Source of the DNA: Paraglaciecola sp. T6c
GTDB taxonomy: Bacteria; Pseudomonadota; Gammaproteobacteria; Enterobacterales; Alteromonadaceae
Direction of reading: 5' to 3'
Assembly (NCBI RefSeq): GCF_000014225.1
Contig: NC_008228.1
Coordinates: forward strand, 682,001 to 746,000
DNA: 64,000 bases
Shown here: positions 48,286 through 55,822 of the stretch, one piece after another
Layout: every line of letters begins with the position of its first letter
Numbering within the stretch: the first letter of the stretch is position 1
Program-made: the position numbers and the translations under genes
Notes under the pieces: model-generated
What the model was told of the DNA's origin: nothing
Databases searched by the model: none
The model's input: only the letters and a program-made list of their open reading frames with translations

Positions 48286-48409
48286 TATTTATGTATTTCG
48301 CTATTTTAATTAGACTTTACGTATCAATGCTATTTATGCATCGACGAGAATTAGAGGTCAGTGGTAACGCTTGAGCGTAAATGGCTGGGTCTTTGTTATT
48401 CAGGGCTCC

Positions 48410-49153
48410 CTATAGCTGATATTCAATACGAAGCCGTGTCATCAGCGCTTGGATTGACGCAATAAAGGCATTTAACTGCTCAATAACGTCTCGCCGCTCG
48501 ATGGTAGACAAATGAAAGGTTACTGGGCCATGGGGCAAGTTTTTGGCAAGTTTTGCCTTGTTCTGTTGCCCAGACTGGGTCAGTAAATAGCGGGCAACAT
48601 GATATTCGATATCCGCGCCGTCTACTCGGTCTTTGAGCACTAAATTGAGTGCTGCAATTGGTGTATCAACTTCTAATAAATTTAAGCGCTTTTGAGCTAT
48701 GACTTCAAGCCAGTGCTCAGGTGTAAACCCATGGGGGACTGCGAGTGAGCTGAATTTTTCGATTGGGTTAAACTCGCGCTTTTCTAGCACGATAGTACCG
48801 CTGCTTGCGGCTATTAATGGCTCGCTTAATAGCTTATGAGAGTCAATCTTTTGGTGCAAAGATTGCCAACCGGCGTTATCAGGATAGACGAATGCTATAT
48901 TTCCATCTGCAAGTTCACGCTGCAAACGTTTAATGGGATAAGCGCGATACTCAAATTGATGGCCGCTGCTTTTAGAGAAGGCTTCTAAAACAGCCCATGC
49001 GTAGCCTTTGTCATCCGCTAAGTTAAAATTATAACGTGGATAATAGTCGATATCTTGGCAACCGACTATTAAGGTTTCTTGCTCTGAAGCGTGACTGAAA
49101 CCAATCCAAAAAAGGCAGAGTAACATCCAAGGGCTTTTGGTGTTTGGCATCAT
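48410..49153 (-). CDS. Periplasmic solute-binding protein (family 3-like)
   Basis: The 247 aa product begins with a signal peptide (SPWMLLCLFWIGFSHASE), followed by a domain resembling the family 3 substrate-binding fold: LIVGCQDIDYYPRYNF, KGYAWAVLEAFSKSSGHQFEY, LADGNIAFVYPD. Such lone proteins in Alteromonadales often have no ABC transporter beside them, and none is present here. The ligand is unknown. The start at 49153 is preferred over 49183 because of the GGGG eight bases upstream. Single gene. Confidence 0.75.
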   Translation of the reverse strand: MMPNTKSPWMLLCLFWIGFSHASEQETLIVGCQDIDYYPRYNFNLADDKGYAWAVLEAFSKSSGHQFEYRAYPIKRLQRELADGNIAFVYPDNAGWQSLHQKIDSHKLLSEPLIAASSGTIVLEKREFNPIEKFSSLAVPHGFTPEHWLEVIAQKRLNLLEVDTPIAALNLVLKDRVDGADIEYHVARYLLTQSGQQNKAKLAKNLPHGPVTFHLSTIERRDVIEQLNAFIASIQALMTRLRIEYQL

Positions 49154-49252
49154 GCGTATCACCCCATTACTACACAACAGCACGCTTTTAGCATAGTAGA
49201 AAAAAGCGATAGTACGGGCGAAAACTAACGTTTACTAAATGTGGCACCTGTT

Positions 49253-50002
49253 CTAACTCATTTTTGCCAATACGCTGAGCGGTGCAATACGAGCAATGTA
49301 GCGAAATAGTGCCCAAGGCCACGTTGGCACAAAGCTGCTATCGACTTCTTTTTCAATGGCCTTAACCATGGCTTTACAGCCGGTCTCAGTATCGACGATA
49401 AACGGCACCGTTTTCACTTTCTCGTTTATCTCACTTTGAATAAACCCAGGGTGAATTGTCGTGACTTTAATGGGGGTGTTCATAACATCGATGCGAATAC
49501 CTTCGGTCATGGAGGTAAGCGCGGCTTTAGTCGCCGCGTACACCGTCATCGCTCGGCGCGCACCGCGAACGGCACTGACCGATGAAATGGTAACTAAGTG
49601 ACCCGCATTTTGTTCACGGAAAATCTCCATGCTGACTTCGCACTGTGCCAGTGCGGAAACAAAGTTAGTTACCGCGGTTTGTTTATTGGCATGAAAATAC
49701 CCCGTACCTACCGAGGCACCTTTGCCCATGCCAGCGTTAACTATTACTCTGTCTAAGGAGCCCATATCTGCGGCAAACCCTTTAATGACTTCAAACACTT
49801 GTGCATGATCGTCCACGTCTAAAGGGCGAATGAAGACATTGATATCAGGGTTAATCGCCAGTAATTCGGTTTTTAGTTCGTCTAGACGTTCTACGCGGCG
49901 GGCACACAGACCTAAGTTTCGGCCCATTTTAGCAAATTCAATGGCCATGCCTTTTCCTAGGCCAGAACTAGCACCGGTAATAACGATATTCTTTCTTGTC
50001 AT
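49253..50002 (-). CDS. Short-chain dehydrogenase/reductase
   Basis: This classical SDR enzyme is 249 aa. The cofactor motif VITGASSGLGKGMA lies at residues 7-20, VNAG in the middle, and the catalytic Ser in TISSVSAVRG with YAATKAAL (Tyr-x-x-x-Lys). The pattern fits an NADP(H)-preferring oxidoreductase, but the substrate is unknown. It is the last gene of a minus-strand cluster (acyl-CoA dehydrogenase, phosphotransferase, histidine phosphatase, SDR), separated from the phosphatase gene by 77 bp of repetitive AT-rich DNA. It may act in the same lipid pathway. Confidence 0.9.
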   Translation of the reverse strand: MTRKNIVITGASSGLGKGMAIEFAKMGRNLGLCARRVERLDELKTELLAINPDINVFIRPLDVDDHAQVFEVIKGFAADMGSLDRVIVNAGMGKGASVGTGYFHANKQTAVTNFVSALAQCEVSMEIFREQNAGHLVTISSVSAVRGARRAMTVYAATKAALTSMTEGIRIDVMNTPIKVTTIHPGFIQSEINEKVKTVPFIVDTETGCKAMVKAIEKEVDSSFVPTWPWALFRYIARIAPLSVLAKMS

Positions 50003-50079
50003 GTTGAATCTATCTCTTCTTAGTTTTTGTTAGCTGTTATTGGTTATCGCTAGTAATTGTTAGTAATCGCTATTAATCG

Positions 50080-50784
50080 TTATTTGTACGTGATGAGATG
50101 GCGGTTGTGGCCCTCAAACGCGGAATGATCATTTAAACTTGATAATACCAGCCCATGCTTGCTGGCAATGATTTTAGTGACCCCCGCATTGACCAATGTC
50201 CAGTTCAAGCCCATCAAATTATTTGCAGGCACCTTGAGGAGCATTTGGCTTAAAAATGCAATGGGGCCGCCTGAGCTGAATACGGCAATGTGTTTCGAAT
50301 CTTGGGCTTGTGCAACTGTACTTTGCAAGGCTTGCTGAATACGTTTCTGATAAGCGGGCCATGACTCAGTATATTGCTCGGCAAAATCATTACTTATCCA
50401 TCTGGAAAACGCGTTATTAACGAGGCTTTGCAATGCGTGGTTAGGCTTTTCCTGTTGAGACAGATAGCGCTTTACACCATTTGGCGTAGCAAAGTCTGGA
50501 TCCAGTTGCGCCAAGATATCTTGGTGATCATATTCGTTCCAGTCTGAATTAACTGTCATATTCGCGACAATTGGCGCCGGCGCGTGCATGGCGTGCAAAC
50601 AGGCTTCAGCCGTTTGTTGATGGCGCAACATGTCGCCACGAAAGACGTTATCGAAAGAGATACCTTTTCGGGCTAAATCCGCCCCCAAATGAGTCGCTTG
50701 TTGATGACCAACGTCAGATAAACAATCGTAGTCATCTTTGCCAAATGAGGCTTGCCCATGACGGATCAAATAAATACTGGCCAT
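50080..50784 (-). CDS. Histidine phosphatase family protein
   Basis: This phosphoglycerate-mutase-like phosphatase is 234 aa. The signature LIRHGQASFG near the start gives the catalytic His. Other family residues are RGDMLRHQQTAEAC and the second His region IAVFSSGGPIAFLS, where the usual VSHG histidine is replaced by SSGG. That change could lower or alter the activity. The gene starts exactly at the stop of the phosphotransferase-like gene, so they are one operon. The substrate is unknown. Confidence 0.85.
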   Translation of the reverse strand: MASIYLIRHGQASFGKDDYDCLSDVGHQQATHLGADLARKGISFDNVFRGDMLRHQQTAEACLHAMHAPAPIVANMTVNSDWNEYDHQDILAQLDPDFATPNGVKRYLSQQEKPNHALQSLVNNAFSRWISNDFAEQYTESWPAYQKRIQQALQSTVAQAQDSKHIAVFSSGGPIAFLSQMLLKVPANNLMGLNWTLVNAGVTKIIASKHGLVLSSLNDHSAFEGHNRHLITYK

Positions 50785-51897
50785 CTAACGTTTTCCCTTT
50801 ATCGCTTTGCGGCATTGCCACATCAAATAATGTACAAAAATCCATATGTTTTTAAAGGCTGGATTATTGGTTTGTTTGTGATGGTAACGATAATAAATTT
50901 GCTGGGCGATGGCGGCCAATCTAAACAATCCGTATACCTCATAAAATGCGAAGTTATCAGCCTTCAAACCGGTTTTATCTAAATAGTACTCGATGACTTC
51001 TTGGCGAGAATACATACCGGGCAGGTGAGTAGGTTGACGGCGGGTTGATTTGGCGAGTTTGTCATCATCTGTTTGTACCCAATAGGCTAAACTGTTGCCC
51101 AAATCCATCAGAGGGTCACCCAGGGTGGCGAGTTCCCAATCGAGTACACCAATAATACGTGTGGGCTCTTGTGCGTCGAGTACTAAGTTGTCGAAGCGAA
51201 AGTCATTATGGGTCAGGCATATATGCTCGTCATTAGGGATGTTTGCCTTTAGCCAATCACAGATATAGTTCGCTTTAGGGACGTTCCACGTGCGCGCTTT
51301 TTGGTAACGGCCAATCCAGCCATCAATTTGGCGTTGGGTATAACCTTCGCCCTTCGCAATATGGCTTAGCTCTGCCGCCTTATAATCAACCTGATGCAAT
51401 TCAATTAGGCTGTCTAAGGCATTTTCGCATAACTTTCGCGTGTCGCTGGCGGATAGGTGTAAATTTTTAGGCATATTTTTGCGCGGAATGATGCCGTTAA
51501 GCTTTTCCATTACATAAAATTCAGCTCCTATGATGGATTCATCTGCACAGTGAGCGAGCATTTCTGGCACATATTGGTACACCGGTTTTAAGGCGGCTTG
51601 CAGTTTGTGTTCGCGGCCCATATCGTGAGCACCTTTAGCTTTGGTGCCGGCAGGGCCACGGCGCAAGATAACTTCTGTGTCCACGCCTGCTGGATTGCTA
51701 TAGGCCAAGCAGTATGTCCAGTTCGATGCACCACCTGCATACTGAGTTACCTTTGGCACGCCATTTAGCCCTACAATTTGCTTGGCAATCCAAGGGGAGA
51801 GGGACTCAAGATTGAGCTCCTCGCCTTGGCGCACTGTGCCTGCTTGATCATTTTGAGGCTGGGCATTAGCGACGTTGGTGCTTGTTATATCGCTCAT
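50785..51897 (-). CDS. Phosphotransferase family protein (ACAD10/11 kinase-like)
   Basis: The 370 aa protein has the aminoglycoside-phosphotransferase/choline-kinase fold. ILRRGPAG is near the nucleotide-binding lysine region, CLTHNDFRFDNLVLD is the catalytic loop, and ILDWELATLGDPLMDLG is the DFG-like metal loop. It resembles the kinase domain of eukaryotic ACAD10/11, which phosphorylates 4-hydroxyacyl-CoA. It lies one base from the acyl-CoA dehydrogenase gene, the same pair as in ACAD11. A role in hydroxy-fatty acid breakdown is therefore a good inference. Confidence 0.88.
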   Translation of the reverse strand: MSDITSTNVANAQPQNDQAGTVRQGEELNLESLSPWIAKQIVGLNGVPKVTQYAGGASNWTYCLAYSNPAGVDTEVILRRGPAGTKAKGAHDMGREHKLQAALKPVYQYVPEMLAHCADESIIGAEFYVMEKLNGIIPRKNMPKNLHLSASDTRKLCENALDSLIELHQVDYKAAELSHIAKGEGYTQRQIDGWIGRYQKARTWNVPKANYICDWLKANIPNDEHICLTHNDFRFDNLVLDAQEPTRIIGVLDWELATLGDPLMDLGNSLAYWVQTDDDKLAKSTRRQPTHLPGMYSRQEVIEYYLDKTGLKADNFAFYEVYGLFRLAAIAQQIYYRYHHKQTNNPAFKNIWIFVHYLMWQCRKAIKGKR

Positions 51898-51898
51898 A

Positions 51899-53119
51899 CT
51901 AGGTGTATTTCTTCAGTTCTAAGCGAGTTACCATGCCCATATGCACTTCATCAGGACCATCGGCTAAACGCAGTGCTCGGGCGCCTGCTGCAAAACGAGC
52001 CAGTGGGAAATCACTGCTCATGCCTGCACCGCCGTGCAGTTGTACTGACATATCAACCACGTCCTGCAACATTTTAGGCACAGCCACTTTAATTGCAGAA
52101 ATCTCAGTCATGGCATTTTTAACGCCGACTTCGTCGATTTTCCATGCGGCATGCAGTGTCATTAAGCGCGCTTGATGAATAGCGATACGGGCTTGAGCGA
52201 TACGTTCGCCGTTACCACCAAGTTTAAGTAGAGGCTTACCAAATGCACTGCGGCTCATACTGCGTTTCATAGCAAGTTCTAACGCTTTTTCAGCCGCGCC
52301 GATGGAACGCATACAATGGTGAATACGGCCCGGTCCTAGGCGGCCCTGTGCGATTGCAAAACCTTGACCTAACCCCACCAGTAAGTTTTCTTTTGGTACG
52401 CGTACGTTGGTAAAGTGCATTTCACCGTGACCTGAAGGCGCATCAAAATCACCATAGGCACTGAGCATGCGTTTAATTTCAATACCTGGGGTATCAAGCG
52501 GCACAATCACCATACTGTGTTGGCTGTGCTTGTTATTCTCTGGGTTTGATAACGCCATAAAAATAGTCACTTTGGCATTCGGGTGACCTAAACCTGTTGA
52601 CCACCACTTTTTACCGTTTAGTACCAATTCATCGCCATCCACTTCTACTGTGGCTTGCATGTTCGTGGCATCTGATGAAGCAACATCTGGCTCAGTCATA
52701 CCAAACACTGAGCGAATTTCGCCTGCCAGTAATGGCTTAAGCCATTGGTCTTTTTGCTGCTCGTTGCCAAAATGGTAAAGCACTTCCATATTGCCGGTAT
52801 CAGGGGCATTACAGTTAAATATTTCAGAGGCGAATAACACGCGGCCCATTTCTTCAGCTAACGGTGCGTATTCTAAGGTAGTCAGGCCTTGGCCTAACTC
52901 ATCGTCTGGTAAAAAAAGATTCCACAAACCGGCTTGTTGCGCTTTCTTTTTAAGTGGTTCGATAAAAGGATGCATCTGCCACTTCGTCCAGTCGCCTGTG
53001 GGGTTTAATTCTTCCGTTTCACGATAAATCTGCTCTTCTACTGGGTAAACATGTTGATCCATAAATGCTTTTACGCGGGCAATATAATCTTGAGTTTTTT
53101 CACTATGAGCAAAATCCAT
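51899..53119 (-). CDS. Acyl-CoA dehydrogenase family protein
   Basis: This flavoenzyme of 406 aa belongs to the acyl-CoA dehydrogenase family. Seen are FGMTEPDVASSDATNM (substrate/FAD motif), NGKKWWSTGLGHPNAK, RMLSAYGDFDAPSGHGEMHF and the C-terminal VQLHGGAGMSSDFPLAR. Together with the following kinase-like gene it matches the ACAD10/11 arrangement used for 4-hydroxy fatty acids. It is first in its operon and diverges from a lysR gene. A perfect 15-bp palindrome lies between them. Confidence 0.92.
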   Translation of the reverse strand: MDFAHSEKTQDYIARVKAFMDQHVYPVEEQIYRETEELNPTGDWTKWQMHPFIEPLKKKAQQAGLWNLFLPDDELGQGLTTLEYAPLAEEMGRVLFASEIFNCNAPDTGNMEVLYHFGNEQQKDQWLKPLLAGEIRSVFGMTEPDVASSDATNMQATVEVDGDELVLNGKKWWSTGLGHPNAKVTIFMALSNPENNKHSQHSMVIVPLDTPGIEIKRMLSAYGDFDAPSGHGEMHFTNVRVPKENLLVGLGQGFAIAQGRLGPGRIHHCMRSIGAAEKALELAMKRSMSRSAFGKPLLKLGGNGERIAQARIAIHQARLMTLHAAWKIDEVGVKNAMTEISAIKVAVPKMLQDVVDMSVQLHGGAGMSSDFPLARFAAGARALRLADGPDEVHMGMVTRLELKKYT

Positions 53120-53215
53120 GATTTATCCTTACTGTTCGTTAATGGCTTACATTGTATGAAGGGAGCATAACGGTATTTTCAAATTGAATGAAATGAAAAA
53201 TAGTACAGGTATACT

Positions 53216-53230
53216 ATGAATATTATTCAT
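53216..53230. promoter_or_regulatory. Palindromic T-N11-A site between lysR and the acyl-CoA dehydrogenase operon
   Basis: ATGAATATTATTCAT is a perfect 15-bp palindrome. Its inner 13 bp has the T-N11-A form of LysR boxes. It lies 18 bp before the lysR start and 97 bp before the divergent dehydrogenase start, the normal place for control of both. Confidence 0.6.
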
Positions 53231-53247
53231 TATGTATTGGTGCGATT

Positions 53248-54156
53248 ATGGCTGACATTCACGCTCTTAAAAAACTCGATTTGAACTTGTTAAAAGTTTT
53301 TGAAAGTTTGTATGTAGAACAGAATATGACCCGTACCGCAGACGCTTTGCACATTACGCCCTCTGCGGTGAGCCACTCCATTAAGCGTTTACGCGAATGT
53401 CTAGGAGACCCGCTATTTCAGCGGAGTAACAATCGTATGCTGCCCACGCCAGCCTGCCAACGAATGGCTCCGCTGATCATCGATAACCTGACCCGATTAC
53501 GCCAAATAATGCAGCACTGGGGAGAGTTTCAGCCGTTAACCAGTGAGCACCATTTTAGAATTGGTATGCATTACGCGTTAGAGCCTAGCATCTTGCCAGC
53601 ACTGACTGAGCGACTCGCTTTGCTGGCACCGAAAGTGACGTTTTCTAGCGTCAGGGTCGATCGCATTACCTTAACGCGGGATCTGGGCGCTGGCCATATC
53701 GATTTAGCATTAGACGTTGCTTTGCCGATAAAGTCCCCTGTATTGCACCAAAAACTGATAGACGATGAATTTTGTGTCTTAGTGCGTAAAGACCATCCCT
53801 TAAGAGATCGCTTAACCAAGGACGCTTACTTTAATGCCGAACACATAGGGGTATCGAATCGTTCAAGTGGCGCATCAGTTGAAGATTTACTCTTTCAACA
53901 ACAAGGCTTGTCACGCAAAGTCGTGATCCGCTGTCAGAACTATTTTTCTGCGAAGGGCATGGTCGCCTGCTCTAATCATTTACTGACGGTACCGCGCAGA
54001 ATTGCTGAGCATCTTAAGCAAGATGATGTGCAACTGGTCAGTTTGCCCGTCAACATAGCTGATATTTCCACGCACCTTTACTGGCATAAAAACACTGAGC
54101 AGGATTCTGCTCTCTCATGGCTAAGAGCATTATTTGACGGAATTTTTATAAATTAG
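53248..54156 (+). CDS. LysR family transcriptional regulator
   Basis: This LysR-type regulator is 302 aa. The N-terminal helix-turn-helix (about 10-68) contains MTRTADALHITPSAVSHSIKRLRE, and the effector-binding domain (about 95-300) is of the periplasmic-binding-protein type. It diverges from the acyl-CoA dehydrogenase cluster with 128 bp between, holding a T-N11-A palindrome, so it likely controls that operon and itself. The inducer is not known. Confidence 0.93.
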   Translation: MADIHALKKLDLNLLKVFESLYVEQNMTRTADALHITPSAVSHSIKRLRECLGDPLFQRSNNRMLPTPACQRMAPLIIDNLTRLRQIMQHWGEFQPLTSEHHFRIGMHYALEPSILPALTERLALLAPKVTFSSVRVDRITLTRDLGAGHIDLALDVALPIKSPVLHQKLIDDEFCVLVRKDHPLRDRLTKDAYFNAEHIGVSNRSSGASVEDLLFQQQGLSRKVVIRCQNYFSAKGMVACSNHLLTVPRRIAEHLKQDDVQLVSLPVNIADISTHLYWHKNTEQDSALSWLRALFDGIFIN

Positions 54157-54170
54157 CTGGGGTAAATAAG

Positions 54171-54191
54171 CCGCCGCTATTGCAGCGGCGG
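54171..54191 (-). terminator. GC-rich hairpin between lysR and amt
   Basis: CCGCCGCT (54171-54178) and AGCGGCGG (54184-54191) pair perfectly with a 5-nt loop between two converging genes. On the minus strand a short CTTATTT follows, so it probably ends the ammonium-channel transcript; no T run follows on the plus strand. Confidence 0.65.
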
Positions 54192-54214
54192 GTAGGTTAA
54201 ATTCAATAAAGTAG

Positions 54215-55423
54215 TTAGTCGTCGTTGGTTGAGCCAATACGGTGAATGGTTAAATCGGCGCCGTTGTACTCTTCTTCTTCTGTTAAACGCAGCCCTGTGA
54301 TGGCGTTAATTAAGCCGTAAACAATCACCCCGCCTATGAGGGCGACAAGAATCCCCCCTATAGTGCCCATCGCTTGAGCCGCTATACTAACGCCGCCTAA
54401 TCCGCCTAGACTTTCGCTGCCAAAAATCCCAGCTGCGATACCGCCCCATGCACCACACAGACCGTGTAATGGCCAAACACCCAGCACATCATCTAATTTC
54501 TTACTTTTTTGTATAAAGGTAAACAAGGTAACAAATAGCCATCCTGCTACTACACCAATGGCCAGTGCACCAATCGGATGCACAATATCCGAGCCCGCGC
54601 AGATAGCCACTAGGCCAGCAAGGGGGCCATTGTGAACAAAACCAGGATCATTTTTGCCAAATAACCAAGCGGCAATAATACCACCGGCCATGGCCATAAG
54701 AGAGTTCATGGCCACTAAGCCGCTGATGCCATCAAGGGTTTGTGCTGACATGACGTTAAAGCCAAACCAACCAATACATAAAATCCATGTTCCGAGGGCT
54801 AGAAAAGGAATGTTAGACGGGGCAAAAGCGATAAGCTTTTTGTCTTTAACACGTCCATTACGCAAACCTAAGAAGAATACCGCCACCAGGGCTAACCAAC
54901 CGCCGATACCATGCACAACCACTGAGCCTGCAAAGTCATGGAATTGGGCGCCGGTTGTTTGCTCTATCCAATCTTGCACGCCGTAATTGCCGTTCCACAC
55001 TATGCCTTCAAAGAAGGGATACACTAAGGCAACGATGACCGCAGATGCCAGTAAGAATGGGTTAAACTTGGCACGCTCAGCAATACCGCCTGAAATAATG
55101 GCCGGAATGGCAGCGGCAAACGTCATCAAGAAGAAAAACTTAACGAGGTCGTAACCGTTGTTGGTGGTTAGCTCGCTCGCGCTGCTGTAAAAAGTGGTGT
55201 CGTAAGCGACCCAATAACCAATGAAAAAATAAGCAACACAAGACACACCAAAATCCGTGATGATCTTAACTAATGCATTGACCTGATTTTTATGACGTAC
55301 GGTACCCACTTCTAAAAAAGCAAAGCCCGCGTGCATGGCAAAAACCATGATAGCGCCTATGAGTAAAAAGTAAGTATTAGAACTTTGCACCAATAACTCA
55401 GTGGCGCTTGTGACATCTTGCAT
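54215..55423 (-). CDS. amt: Ammonium transporter (Amt family)
   Basis: This trimeric inner-membrane ammonium channel is 402 aa with 11 helices and no cleaved signal. The family signature DFAGSVVVHGIGGW carries the first pore histidine, and WPLHGLCGAWGG carries the second. FLEVGTVRHKNQVNAL and PFFEGIVWNG also fit. Unlike in E. coli, no glnK (PII) gene stands next to it. I found no sigma-54 site of the normal spacing upstream. A GC-rich hairpin lies at its 3' end. Confidence 0.95.
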   Translation of the reverse strand: MQDVTSATELLVQSSNTYFLLIGAIMVFAMHAGFAFLEVGTVRHKNQVNALVKIITDFGVSCVAYFFIGYWVAYDTTFYSSASELTTNNGYDLVKFFFLMTFAAAIPAIISGGIAERAKFNPFLLASAVIVALVYPFFEGIVWNGNYGVQDWIEQTTGAQFHDFAGSVVVHGIGGWLALVAVFFLGLRNGRVKDKKLIAFAPSNIPFLALGTWILCIGWFGFNVMSAQTLDGISGLVAMNSLMAMAGGIIAAWLFGKNDPGFVHNGPLAGLVAICAGSDIVHPIGALAIGVVAGWLFVTLFTFIQKSKKLDDVLGVWPLHGLCGAWGGIAAGIFGSESLGGLGGVSIAAQAMGTIGGILVALIGGVIVYGLINAITGLRLTEEEEYNGADLTIHRIGSTNDD

Positions 55424-55822
55424 GTGATATATCTCTGTGTGTCGAATAAATGTTACAGCGAGGTAAATTGCGAGCTCTACCTAGTGTTTGCAACGGCTAT
55501 TTTTTATGTGTTTGTGGTTGCCAAGCTTAGCCTTTATATCCATTTAGGCCTTGCTGTGGCAGAATCATACCTTGCGTAACCTAAAGTTTGCATTCGCTAT
55601 ATAGAATTAAAGTACATAGCTCATGAAAATTTAACATTGTGTTTAAAACTAAAGGCTAGTTGTTATTCAAAGCGACTATGTATTACTTGGTTACATACGA
55701 AATTATGTTTCGAACCGCTTTGAAAGGAGGGTATTCGATAGCCTGAATTTCGATACCTTACTTCCGGAACTTAACAACACTTATAGAGTAAGATAAGTGT
55801 TTACTGCTTTGCGAGAGAAATC
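55424..55822. other. Intergenic region between amt and the subtilase gene
   Basis: This 399-bp gap between divergent genes carries both promoters. The only clear structure is the inverted repeat at 55776-55801. I searched for a GG-N10-GC sigma-54 core for amt and did not find one. Confidence 0.5.
55776..55801. promoter_or_regulatory. Inverted repeat just upstream of the subtilase gene
   Basis: AACACTTAT (55776-55784) and ATAAGTGTT (55793-55801) are perfectly complementary with an 8-nt spacer, 22 bp before the start codon. It could be an operator or a 5' leader hairpin near the ribosome site. Confidence 0.5.

Noticed and set aside
55424-55620. Sigma-54 promoter for amt
   Set aside because: A TGGCA and a TTGC occur but with 14 bases between the GG and GC cores instead of 10, and on the wrong strand for amt.
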